Source of the DNA: Lethocerus indicus
Taxonomy: Eukaryota; Arthropoda; Insecta; Hemiptera; Belostomatidae
Length of the DNA stretch: 64,000 bases
Assembly (NCBI GenBank): GCA_019843655.1
Contig: JACDQD010000008.1
Span: forward strand, 10,388,442-10,452,441
Direction of reading: 5' to 3'
A model generated the notes under the pieces. It saw only the letters and a program-made list of their open reading frames with translations. It was not told the DNA's origin and searched no databases. Position numbers and translations under genes: made by a program. Shown piece after piece: positions 54,101 through 64,000 of this stretch. Each line of letters begins with the position of its first letter. The stretch's first letter is position 1.

Positions 54101-57100
54101 AGCCCGGTGAACATATATTACAATACATGCAAAGGGGAATGGTGAAACGTACTCTGAAAGACGTTGTTCAGTGTTGAAATTACGATTAACATCAACATAA
54201 TATTATATCTGAGCCTAATTCAATTCTACCGTTTGTCATGAAACTTCTATGCCGCTATGATTAAGCGCGTTTCATTGGGTAATTCAGCTTTGTGTGCCTT
54301 AGGCAACGGCGTCCCGCCATGGAACCGGCGTGGGGTAGGCCTTAGTTAACGACACGTTTAATTTCAAATCATAGATATTTCCCAACGGGCAATATGGGGA
54401 GGGGGGGGAGTCGAAAGAACTATTAAGCCGCCGCCGGCTGGGGCCGAATCGCAGGATCTCGTTACAAAGGGATCTGACTTTCGCCTCGTATATTTCACAC
54501 CCGGGGGGTCGGGGGTGGAAAATGGCGGTGACGCAAGTGGGCATTTGTGCGTGTGTGTTTGTGCGCTTGCGTCTCCTAAATATTTCCCAACTTATGTCTT
54601 CTCAAAGCCAACCAATAACGGCGGCCTGAATTTTACTTTCTCCCCCCAAGTTTAACTGCCGCTTTTTCAGTCACGAAAACAACCGCAGAGCTGTGGGCTT
54701 ATTCCCGTTCGGATAATGAACCGGACAAAATTGGTTGAATGGTTTCCGGAATCCCGTCAGTGGAAAATGAACGCCTTTCAAATTGAAATATACGGCACTT
54801 GTAAGAGAAAAATTAATTGTCCTCGCAGAATGCTGCTTCCCCGTCACGCTCTTATTTACCGGCTCTCATACGTCCTGGAAAATCGAACATTTACCAATAG
54901 AAGTTTCTTTCTCACTTTCCCAAGACCACTGTCTAACATAATAGATCCTAATTTCGCAGAATTTACTTATTAAAGTGTGATATTTCACATTTGCGGAGGT
55001 ATTTTTTCCTTGCTAGTTTATTCCTTTTGCACTCCCATTAAACGCGTTTTCAAATTTCCACCTAGCGTCCGACCATAATACATATTTTAAACGATACCAC
55101 AAAATTATCCGCACACTGTTTAATAACCGGTAAACCATAAATTCTACCCCATATCTGATTTCTTTTTTCAGTTTTATGCGACATTATATTTTCAAACGGA
55201 AGAACGGTTAAATCGGATAAGTAGAGGTCCGGTTTGTTTATGGCCGGCCCGAGAAATGGGATATAAGAACAGCAAGGAATAGGTCGTAAATGTTATATCT
55301 CCATTTGCAATTTGCTTATTTTTTCTTACATATATTTATATTGGAGTACAACACTTGCCGAAGATGTAAGGACGGACGGGCGGGTATAAAATATAAGAGG
55401 CCAGAACAGCGAGCCGGGTTTGCATAACTGTATTACGACGTCCCGCTGACCACTTAACATATTTTCAAAGTCCTCGGCTGTGCTTCGTCCCAATTTATTC
55501 GAATCTTATTCAATACGACCCGCAACTATAGACGGTCGATGAACCGGAGATTTTCTACGCGAAAATCAGACATTAATTAGAGAATTATACGTAATACCCA
55601 ACGTTATTGATTCCGCATTGTGCCGTAAACAAACGTGAAATATTTATGACATTATAATATTTAATGAAATATACAGGGTTCAAATCCGATACATTGTACA
55701 CATCACGGCACATTGTATTTACCTGTCTAATAAAATTGTAATCAAGTTCATAAATTACAGAATCTAAGACATGCCTAGGTTTCTCACCGCCTACTGATGG
55801 CAAGCTACTGAAGATTTTGGCGACCAGCCAAAAACTGACAAGCAAAAGACGAATACAGCGAGCAGGTCGCAACAACCATGGCGCGGGCGAAATATCTTTT
55901 TTCAGTTCAGAAGCTAGAAACTTACAAAATTTAAAACTTCGGGAGTAAGAACTGGAATATCTATATACTTTTTCCCGCTTTTATTTTATACAACTGCGGG
56001 ATTATCGATAGCCACCTTCAAACTTTCAGCAAACTGGTTATGCGCTTCGTTACATATAAGGAAACGCAAATGAATAGTATCCGAAGTGATAAATATCGTT
56101 CATTTAAAGTGGCTGGACTAAGAAAAAAAGGCGTACAAAGGCTGCATAATTATTACTCTGTTCTCTGATAAACTGGAACCGTCCGGTTATTTTATTATTT
56201 ACACTCTCGGATATTTATTTCGAACGAAGGGCTATTGTTAAAAGAAAGAGGCCACTTCTTTTCTTGGGTAAAATCGTATAAAAACCATATCAACAAGCTA
56301 AATTTTTGCTTTAAACTGAACGAATATTTTTTTTTGCGACACCTTCATTCAGCATAAGTTTACAAACCCTTGTCTTCTGCATAATAGACGATGTCCCAGA
56401 ATAAATTTCTGTTCCAAAGTTCCTCGACATGAGGAATATATTTTATTCTTGTTATAGTACTCTCTAGAGAGAGAGGGGAGGAGGAGAGCACTGCCTTGTA
56501 TTAAAAATTAAAAACGTCAACTTATAATTTGTGGCCAATCGGAACTCAGTTTTTGGATAGGCTTGGCACATATGGTATTTGAAATAGTTGGAATGATTAG
56601 GAAATGCGAGCGGCGATAAATATGCGCAAATGGCTGACCGGTTGAAAAAGTCCGGACGGCGCCAAGGGCTCGACTCGCGCCTCAAATAAGCTGCCAGACG
56701 GCCAGCGATAATTTAATCGACCGTTATAAAATAAAATTGAACCGTCGTTCGACTCCGGCGTCTTTTTAACAGACTCGGGGCTATTGAAAATTTATAAGAG
56801 AATCGAGGGAACGTCCAGCCTCAAGAGAAATCCCCGTGGGGAATTAACGCCAATTAAGTGCTCGGCCCGAAAGGTGGGCTATAGGAGGAGCTCGACTCCG
56901 AACCGAATTTAATCCGCTTAGAGTTTCACTCCGAGACCGGCCGGTTGACAAAGTCCGTGCGGAATTTAGCAACAATAAAACGTCCTTATTTTATAATTGG
57001 AGAATTAATTTTCCCTCTTTACGGACTTAATTATAATACGAAATGTCAGCAAAGTTTATGAGCCAATCCGATGGTGTGATGGAGAACTTTCGTTCGCCGA

Positions 57101-60100
57101 TTGTCCCATTTCAAAGACTGTCTTCATTAAAACCTATTTCTATAGATGTGTAATAATATAACATTAATAATAAACAACACGATTCGTAATAATTGTATAT
57201 ATAATTGTTGTATACTTCATTTTTATAGCGCCATCGTGCATTTAACCATTATTATTACCACCTTTCACGTGATATGATAGAACAAGTTCAGGTTCAGGGG
57301 CGTCAGCAGCGATAGGATGAAAACAAGCAATTTAAAATTTGCTCCCCATTCTTTGATTGGATCCTGAGTGTTTGCTCTTCGACACTGTATTCGGGTGAGC
57401 ACTGTTTATTCCACCTATTCTAGCTCCTGCCTATTTTTTGTGTTGAAATCCTGGGTGGTTAACAAGGGTAGTTCAATCTTTGCACGAGCGTTGTTGAGAT
57501 TCAACCTTGTATAAAAGCTCAGTGGGAGAGGGCAATTAGTACACTACCTGTTGCCATCGCCAATTGAATGTTAAGGAATGTTAAATGTTCATTAAATGAA
57601 AAGGCAGGCCGACAGCAGGAGAGATCCGGGAGGGGCCAGAAGGCGGCGAATTTAATCCGCTTAGAGTTTCCCTCGAAGACCGGCCCATTCGCCTCTGAGA
57701 AGAGGAATTTAGTCATAATATAACGCCAGTATTTTATCGCTCCGACATTTATTTACCTTACTTAGAGCCAGATTAGACGGTCGCGGTTTATTCGTTTGGT
57801 CATTAAAGAGGCATCATACATGAACCCTCCGAGTTGCATAAGTCACGTCACCTTATAGGTCGGATTAACCCCAATTGACTCTAATTTGTTACGGACCCAT
57901 TTATGACACCATAACATTAGTTCATATTATAACAGAATTCGAATTATTATATCACTCCTGTAATTTCCTGCTCATAACTACGTCCTATACTTAATTAGCT
58001 CATTCTAAGAGCAGACATGCATTTCAGTAAAGTACGAGCTAAACATGAAACTGTCTCTATGTTATAATAACAAATTTGTTTTTTGCGTTTATGTTCAAGA
58101 TCGCGATTATCAAAAGTGCTTCAAACTTCAAAGTGCGATAATAAAGTTCCGGGTCTGTCTACGCGTAAGGGTTATGCACCCTTGCTTCTGCTACTAATGA
58201 ATGCCTTTGTTACTCATGTCCAGTGAGCTTGATGTCGCAATAGATATCACAATGTCCAATGTACAATTATCACACTTTGCTCTAGAAACAGCGCAAAAAT
58301 CTAACAGATTTTAGCATAATCGACCAGAAAAATTCCACGGATAGATGGCTCGTGACGATTAAAAAATGAGAATATTCAACATAATTTGTTCCCCGATAGT
58401 CGAAAGTTACAGATAGCGCTTATTTTGTATATAACTATCCATGTTCAAAGTTTCGAATAGATATTAAATGCCTTCCAATTCTCCTTTCGTTTTGACTTTT
58501 AATATATTTGTTTATGAAGCTATAAAGTTATTTATATCGGTTTCGGTGTCCCAAACAAAATTTATGTGGTAATAATATCTATTATAATACTAATTTTGAA
58601 GTTTTATTTATGCGAAAATGAACGTGCAGTGCGCAGAACGTACCGCCATAAATCCTCCGCCCAATTCATACGATGCTGTTTCAACAGCTGGAATGGGGGG
58701 ATTTAAACCAAATTTCCGAAATCATAAAAATTACATATTATTATAGTGAAAGGGAACATCGGCACACCAAATCACTTTTTAATAGGTCCCGCACGTGTAA
58801 AAACTAGCCTAAGGCGCGCAATTTAACAATTAGGAGGCGACGGACGACAGGAAAAAAAAGTACGGAGCCGAACGTATATTCTTCGAACGGCCCCCACTCC
58901 CCCGAAGACCCTTCTTCAGTGAACTTTCCACTGACATTATGATGGACTCCGATTTGGCGAACAATCTGAGACCGCGGATATGAATCATCTTAGAATTGTT
59001 GAAATAAGCTGATCGTTCTACACATAGGGATACCCACCTAGTCGAACTCCGAAACTCGTTTTACTATGAAATGGACATCGGTCCACTGTTTCCCGTGTTT
59101 TCGACCGCTCAGCTTCTGTTAATAAACTGAAAGTAATGCTGTAGTCCTAAATAAACTAATTTCTTGTTTATAAATCATAATCATAAACATCATTTAACGC
59201 TTCAGTTCTTGTTTAAATGGGACTTTGACAGGTGCCCTGTTCTATTGTCTTCGTGGAACATTTGTTCGAATTTCGACAGCCACAAAGTAAACAGATCGCA
59301 TATCATTAAGGCCGCATTCTAAATTTTTGAACGGAGGTTTCAACGATGACAAAGACGAATGTTCCAGCTCCTTCACTGGGGCTTTTGATGAAGGTATGTT
59401 GCACTCGGTTACCCGTGGCGAAATACAATTGAAATGGAGTGAAAAAGAAAAAACCTTGCCCATTATTTATGCTAACGGAGAAAGTCATCTCCGCCGTCCT
59501 CGTTCGATATATTGCGTTGCGATACTTTAAGGCGAACACCAATAACTTAACCGTCGAATTTATGCTTAATTATTTATAAACCGGCGTGAATAGTTTATCT
59601 GAATAATTCAGACGGATGCGTCACTTTTCACTGGACATTTCGAGTTCCACTAACACCCTCGCCTGGAGAAAGTCAATTTTTATCATACCATAAACTAACA
59701 GTGAAATTTTACTGACGACCTCCTAGAAAGTATAGCTTTGACATGGTAAACATTTCCCATTCACAATTATGTAATTACATTTGTTCTTATGTCATTGCGG
59801 ACGATCCGAAAGAAAAAGATCCGGAAATATTGAATTATTAACATTAATAATATGTTTATCAAACTTTGAGCAACCGTACCAAACATTTTGCCAGTCTTGG
59901 CGAAATGTGGAACTTCAACGATCGTCCATTAGGGGCCGGGTTATTCATTAGAAAGTTATCTTTCTGTAGCCAGAGTAATGAATTCAGTAGCATACATATG
60001 ACGAATCTGCTGGTTTCTATTTAAATAGAAGATAAACTGTGCCCCCCGTGTGACATAATAAGTGAAAACGCCCGGTGCGAAATTTCAAAGCGGTTAATTA

Positions 60101-62006
60101 CAGGCTTATACCAACGCGCAGTACGTCATCTTCGACGATCTGTCACATTTAAATCATTATATTTAACTCATTTACAATTAGAACGAGTCCGAATCCAACT
60201 TCCTTAATTAGATGATTCGCTGGAATTCATTTTGGCGACGGAGAATTGTAACGGACAATAAATGTAATAAGGTAAAGATCAAAATTGTATAGCAACCGAA
60301 ATTACTAGATAAAGGGGTTGGTAAATAGTTCAACTTCAAGGGTATTTCAAAGCTATAGACAATTTCAATAAAACTAAAAATATATGTTGTTAAGAATTAT
60401 GTAAACGTGTAAACCATCCATTTGTTTGGTCGTTTATATATTTAGCCAGTTCCAAGGTATTCTGACAGCGAAGAAAAATTCTCGATTGTGTATTTAATGC
60501 ATTTGCAAAGATATCTGTGATGATTCGGTACGTCTTCAGTTCTATAAAGGTCCAGATTTCGAAATCCCATCTTTGGAGGTGAGCTGTATTGAACATAGTG
60601 TATTGGGAATTAACTAACTTTGTTGAATTTCAACTACTCTGAAATGCTCGCAGGACATAATATTTTTATACCCTTAAAGTGAATAAATCGTAACCTAAGA
60701 CACCTGTTGAGTCGGTCCGTGGAGGTTCGGAATACGACCATTCCTGCGGTTTTCTGTTTCCACCCGCTGTGTACAGTTCTGTGACAGTGCAGACATGATG
60801 CCCCCCCCCCCGATGACCGAAATACACAGGTGCCACAATGGGCTTTTACTTAGGATGGCGGGAAGCCGTGCCATGTCTGCCATAAGTCCAAAGCGCCGAG
60901 GGGAAACAGGAGATCAGTAGCATAGTCAGGGAATGTAACGGTGGCCGATGGTCCAACATATATGTACATATACATTTTTATATATGTATATAAACAAGTT
61001 GTTTTAATTTAGAATCAAGTGGTTATGTTTTGAACATTAAGAAATATTTTTAAAGAGTGACTCACACATTCTTAGATTTATCTTAGATTTTGTAATCCGA
61101 GAACTAAATGAACAGGTCTTGCCAACAAGACGCCTTTGTTGGAAGTTCCCCCTAAAGGCTAGTTAAGGCAAGGGGAACGACCCGCGAGCGAGCTCCACTC
61201 AACCTGATTACAAGAACAAGAACTGAACCCAATCGAGAATCAATAAGAAATTTATCTGAATTACGGAAATAATCAGCGATCGAAATAGCACGAATTTTTC
61301 ATCCACTAAATTCCGTCCGTTGCACGCGAGCAGATTTGATCTGCAACAAAAAAGTCCTTGTTCGGGTTCAATAAAAACAGTTACCAATTATACAGTAAAC
61401 ATAAATACCAATTTTCACATGGATTATATATGTTTTAACACCTCCAAAAGAGATGACAATAATGTGGCTTGTTTTCATTAAGTGCCAGTTTAAATTCGTA
61501 AGACGCATGTACACATGGTACCTTCTATGTTTATACTTCCACAAAGACGGGATTGGCAGCCGGCACACAAAGGTACGAAACTATATTATTAGAGGACGAA
61601 ATGTTACTGACGATGGCGAGAAGCCGAAACCCGCTTGGCATAAGACTAAACCAGAGCCAGAGGAGACAAAAAAAACGCGCGACTGATTACAATTTGAACT
61701 CTCACTTACCTGCTAATAATTATCCTTGTGCAATAATGTCACTGAAAGTGATTATAACCGCAATTTAAAGTTAATTATTGACATGAAATACGAGATTACT
61801 AGATGCCCTTCGATCAGTTCATTACCACGGTTGCGCCACGATCATTTGGTCACATTACCGGCGGTCATGTGCAAATGGAAGACTTTTACCTCGATTAACT
61901 AAGGTAAATATGGCTTTAATTATTCCTCATTATTTTTTGCCCTGAATGAGATATTTTTGTAACAACCTTTTGCCACACGGTCTGAAATGACAGTGATACG
62001 ATGAAA

Positions 62007-62078
<72 letters not shown>

Positions 62079-62773
62079 ATTCATGTTCGAAGAGCATAAT
62101 AAACAAAACATATTTGATATCAAACCCCTTCAAGGTGATGAACCAATTAAAAATGTGATTTAATGTGGCATCCAACAAACCAATAACATAACCTTGTCAA
62201 TAAAAAGGTGTATGCACACTACCATACACTAAACCAAACATCTTACACCATAAATAGCGAATTGGTTAACAATTAAATTAATGTCATTAAAAATAATCGT
62301 ACTGATTACTATTTAGCAAATCCTTTTGGAATACCGTCGATTTTCATTTCCATAATAGAATAATTTAATTCAGTAAAGAACTTAACTAATCTTTTGCATG
62401 CAAGCGTTTCGACATAACCAAAATAGGTCTACAAATCAGAATTTCCTGTCAATATAAGTTAAAGTCATGTTAACAAAAATTGATGTATAAACGAAATTAT
62501 GCTGCTACAGAATTTGGAAATTTACGATTCGCCAATTGTCGCGATATCAATACTTCCTCCAGACTACTTACGGAGAAAGTAAAACACCCCCAAGCTACCG
62601 TTCGAGTCAACTGTGCAATCTCCTATCCGATGATTTTAAAGCAGAGAATAAACGTTTATGATCTAGAACTTACCTGATTTGCCCACTTTCTGTCCTCCCA
62701 GTACGACGACTCGAATAGTGTTTAGGTTCGTCATTTCCGGCTTCCTTCCTTTGATATCGATGAAATTTAACAT
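19655..62773 (-). CDS. RERG-like Ras-family small GTPase, 5 coding exons, 41-kb intron 1
   Basis: Coding exons in transcript order: 62773-62674, 21387-21331, 20750-20674, 20263-20082 and 19910-19655. All junctions are GT-AG and the phases agree, giving 223 aa. G1 is intact (GGQKVGKSA, residues 26-34), as are G4 (GNKRDLDH, Asn131/Asp134) and G5 (EVSAAG). HIRWGEAFVVVYSITD near 86-101 is closest to RERG and RERG-like proteins. No CaaX box is present; the tail is basic (KNNRNHKKRPSLSI), as in RERG. Odd: the residue aligned with Ras Thr35 is Arg51, and the DTAGQ motif reads DTCKC (73-77), so Gly60 and Gln61 equivalents are Lys and Cys. A second in-frame ATG at codon 14 could be the real start. The family is implicated in growth control in mammals; the role in this organism is unknown. 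Confidence 0.9.
20082..20263 (-). CDS. RERG-like exon 4: RWGE block and NKxD
   Basis: Codes residues 79-138: ITGCLYDHIRWGEAFVVVYS, ITDENSFIEA, then LLLGNKRDLDHA with the guanine-specificity motif NKRD. Acceptor TTTTTCAG, donor AG-GTAAAA. Confidence 0.94.
20674..20750 (-). CDS. RERG-like exon 3: degenerate G3 motif
   Basis: Completes Asp53 and codes residues 54-78: LLYRHSLNLDDVMTDLEIL then DTCKCS. The spacing from DTCKC to the RWGE block is the same as in RERG, so the odd motif is not caused by a mis-set splice site. Acceptor ATTTCAG, donor TCC-GTAAGT. Confidence 0.92.
21331..21387 (-). CDS. RERG-like exon 2: switch I region
   Basis: Completes Ala34 and codes VTVRYLTQRYIGEYSSRT (35-52). Compare xALxVRFLTKRFIxEYDPT in RERG/Ras: the Thr35 position is Arg. 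Acceptor has a long T run (TTTTTTTTCCAG); donor CAG-GTAAAA, phase 1. Confidence 0.9.
22938..22971. repeat. (TA)n microsatellite
   Basis: About 17 TA units within the RERG-like intron. Confidence 0.95.
24512..24700. repeat. C/T-rich low-complexity stretch
   Basis: Roughly 190 nt dominated by C and T on the plus strand (repeated TCTCTCTC, CCTTCC, CTCCCC). The open frames crossing it (such as 24300-24761) are low-complexity by-products. Confidence 0.8.
27102..27159. repeat. (TA)n microsatellite
   Basis: About 29 TA units in the RERG-like intron; the tyrosine/isoleucine frame over it is not a gene. Confidence 0.95.
30671..30723. repeat. (GGA)n imperfect trinucleotide repeat
   Basis: About 53 nt of GGA units with a few interruptions, on the plus strand, inside a GC-rich block. 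Confidence 0.93.
30856..30874. repeat. (CCGG)n short tandem repeat
   Basis: Four to five CCGG units in the same GC-rich block as the GGA repeat (about 30530-31110). Confidence 0.85.
37694..37703. repeat. G(10) run in a G-rich patch
   Basis: Ten G flanked by GGA and AGGG; one of several G or C homopolymers of 8-11 nt in the RERG-like intron (others at 49958-49968, 50661-50671, 54401-54408 and 60801-60811). Confidence 0.9.
46936..46964. repeat. Hexanucleotide repeat GCTGGT, about 5 units
   Basis: Five units of GCTGGT with one T-to-C change (GCCGGT) in the second unit. It would code Ala-Gly repeats but sits in no credible frame. Confidence 0.93.
49958..49968. repeat. C(11) run
   Basis: Eleven C on the plus strand in the RERG-like intron. 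Confidence 0.93.
50661..50671. repeat. C(11) run
   Basis: Eleven C on the plus strand in the RERG-like intron. Confidence 0.93.
51974..52160. promoter_or_regulatory. Cluster of ATCGCG / CGCGATTAAT-type motifs
   Basis: Within about 190 nt the string ATCGCG or CGCGAT occurs four times, three of them directly followed by ATTAAT, ATTGAATTATT or ATTATT. Two copies form an 11-bp perfect inverted repeat (ATCGCGTTCCC at 51974-51984 and its complement at 52021-52031). It is CpG-rich relative to its surroundings. An enhancer role is only an inference. Confidence 0.3.
52190..52217. repeat. (TG)n microsatellite, short
   Basis: About 13 TG units with one interruption (TCTG), followed by a second short TG run after TATTA. 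Confidence 0.93.
56904..56994. repeat. Duplicated non-coding block, copy 1
   Basis: Ninety-one nt matching 57647-57737 without gaps. The first 24 bases are identical (from CGAATTTAATCCGCTTAGAG), then blocks AGACCGGCC, GGAATTTAG and TATTTTAT are shared. By hand count about 67 of 91 positions agree. It lies in the RERG-like intron. Confidence 0.85.
57647..57737. repeat. Duplicated non-coding block, copy 2
   Basis: Second copy of the block at 56904-56994, same orientation, 743 nt downstream, same length. The central part (about positions 40-57 of the block) has diverged while both ends are kept. Confidence 0.85.
60801..60811. repeat. C(11) run
   Basis: Eleven C on the plus strand in the RERG-like intron. 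Confidence 0.93.
62009..62070. repeat. (GT)n microsatellite, about 31 units
   Basis: Uninterrupted GT run about 600 nt from the exon 1 donor of the RERG-like gene. The Thr/His-repeat frames over it are not genes. Confidence 0.97.
62674..62773 (-). CDS. RERG-like exon 1: P-loop
   Basis: Thirty-three codons: MLNFIDIKGRKPEMTNLNTI then RVVVLGGQKVGKS. The exon ends right after the P-loop Ser with donor CAG-GTAAGT, phase 1. Met14 (62734) is an alternative start that would give the usual short N-terminus of Ras proteins. Confidence 0.92.
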
Positions 62774-64000
62774 TGCTGAACTCCCGTGAACACTATCGAG
62801 AGCACTGACATGTCTTCTTGTTCACGATTCGAATCCCAATAAAATGACCACGACCACTCCGGGGAATAGTTCGTAAATCAACGTACCATGATATACCTTA
62901 AACACTCTGTCCTAAGGTGGAATTCACAAAACATCTAAAGCAACAACTCGAGAGGGGCATGCCAGTAACTAGTGAAAGCCCAGGCAATGACTGAAGTTAT
63001 CAAAGAATCGTAGTCAAGTTCTCCTCTCTCCGCCTTTCCCATCCCCACCACCGCTGGAACAACACCAACCTGAATCTTATTTATTGAATACATCCTTCTT
63101 TTTGCATTCATGAGCTTTGTTCCATTATTATATCCTATACAGCTTTCGGTCTTAATAATTCTCCACTCCAACAAAACTCAGGCATTAAAACGACAACAAT
63201 TCTGTATAAATATGATATTAAAACTAAATTTAAAATTAATTGTTAAAATTAATATAGTCTACTACAGAAGAAACAACTCACTTTTGTGACGTTCACCAGA
63301 AAATTAAATACTGGTACCTTCAGTTATTTGAATTTAATGTCGGTGGTCAACAGGCGACTTTCTCTACACTGAGTAGGACTAATTAATATTCAAAGTAAAT
63401 TATACATCTCCTGGACACTTCGAATGAAAAATGTTCAAACACCGGTCTCCCCATCTTTGTAACTAGTCCTGACAAAATAATATTCTGGTCTGTTTGGACT
63501 GGGAGTCATTTTGAAATATGTCAGAACACCTTGAACTCTTGTAGGTATATAAATGGAATCATAATTTATACTAAAACTTAACAGTTCAAATATTTATACC
63601 AAAAAAAGAAGGATTCTGGAACCTATTATAATGGTGCTTCACATGAGTTGTTGGAGAATATATATTCTATATTCTACATTTGATTAAACAGTTAGTAAAT
63701 CATCCATAACATTTTCAATCATTCAACTCAAAACACAAAATTTGCAAATGAAAACACCTTCAGTTTTTTCCAGTCAATATATTTTCCTCTGATTCTTAAT
63801 GAACAATAATCACAATTTATGAAGGATAGGTTTATGAAATAAAGAGAACAATCTGTAAAACACAACACTACATAAAATAATAAAATTATATAATTAAAAT
63901 GATAGTAAAAGATTACTTTATTAATGATAAAAATTATAAATTAATTATATAAAAAGTATCTGGTACTGTTTACCAGGCAAAGTATCACAATTTAAACTAT
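62774..64000. other. Upstream region of the RERG-like gene
   Basis: The sequence just upstream of the start codon (62774-63100) is moderately GC-rich and then becomes very AT-rich. The promoter and 5' UTR should be here, but no TATA box or clear initiator stands out. An open minus-strand frame at 62935-63174 is unrecognised. Nothing else identifiable up to the window end. Confidence 0.5.

Larger units (their letters stand above)
21388..62673 (-). other. Giant first intron of the RERG-like gene, about 41.3 kb
   Basis: Bounded by CAG-GTAAGT at 62673 and TTTTTTTTCCAG at 21388. Base composition alternates between AT-rich stretches and CpG-rich ones (for example 23500-23800, 27960-28620, 30530-31110, 33340-33760, 43740-44550 and 51900-52160). 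It contains simple repeats listed separately and one duplicated non-coding block. Open frames are frequent because of the higher GC, but none is recognisable. The longest (46366-46839, 157 codons, very basic) has no visible domain. No tRNA, known microRNA, transposase or reverse transcriptase was recognised. Regulatory content is an inference from composition and gene structure only. Confidence 0.75.

Overview
The window is nuclear DNA of an animal, most likely an insect. The protein-coding genes are split by short GT-AG introns (about 80 to 700 nt) and by a few very long ones, the flanks are AT-rich, dinucleotide microsatellites are common, and the recognisable proteins are animal-type. The order of insect cannot be settled by reading; a hemimetabolous insect with large introns would fit. 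Functional calls rest on remembered family features, not on a database search.

Three genes can be supported. (1) Positions 1-12339, minus strand: a lysosomal alpha-mannosidase (glycoside hydrolase family 38). I assembled 17 coding exons whose reading phases all agree, giving about 982 residues from the signal peptide to a few residues short of the C-terminus, which lies beyond position 1. The first coding exon sits alone at 12247-12339, separated by a 5.1-kb intron. (2) Positions 16488-17048, plus strand: a single-exon MICOS subunit of the MIC19/CHCHD3 type (186 aa) with a myristoylation signal, a coiled coil and a twin CX9C CHCH domain. (3) Positions 19655-62773, minus strand: a Ras-like small GTPase of the RERG-like type (223 aa, five coding exons). 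Its first exon ends inside the P-loop and is followed by an intron of about 41.3 kb that fills two thirds of the window.

Layout: the mannosidase and MIC19 genes are head-to-head with about 4.1 kb between their start codons. MIC19 and the RERG-like gene are tail-to-tail across about 2.6 kb of AT-rich sequence. The giant RERG-like intron holds no recognisable nested gene, RNA gene or transposase/reverse transcriptase. It alternates AT-rich stretches with CpG-rich ones and contains simple repeats plus one convincing duplicated non-coding block (56904-56994 and 57647-57737, with a 24-bp perfect core).

The three genes do not form a pathway: lysosomal glycoprotein breakdown, mitochondrial inner-membrane architecture and a small GTPase. 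The most interesting items are the RERG-like protein with both switch regions degenerate, the duplicated block in its intron, the (CT)n microsatellite placed just upstream of a mannosidase splice acceptor, and two orphan exon-like stretches in the 4.1-kb intergenic region. I did not find a clearly new multi-gene system.
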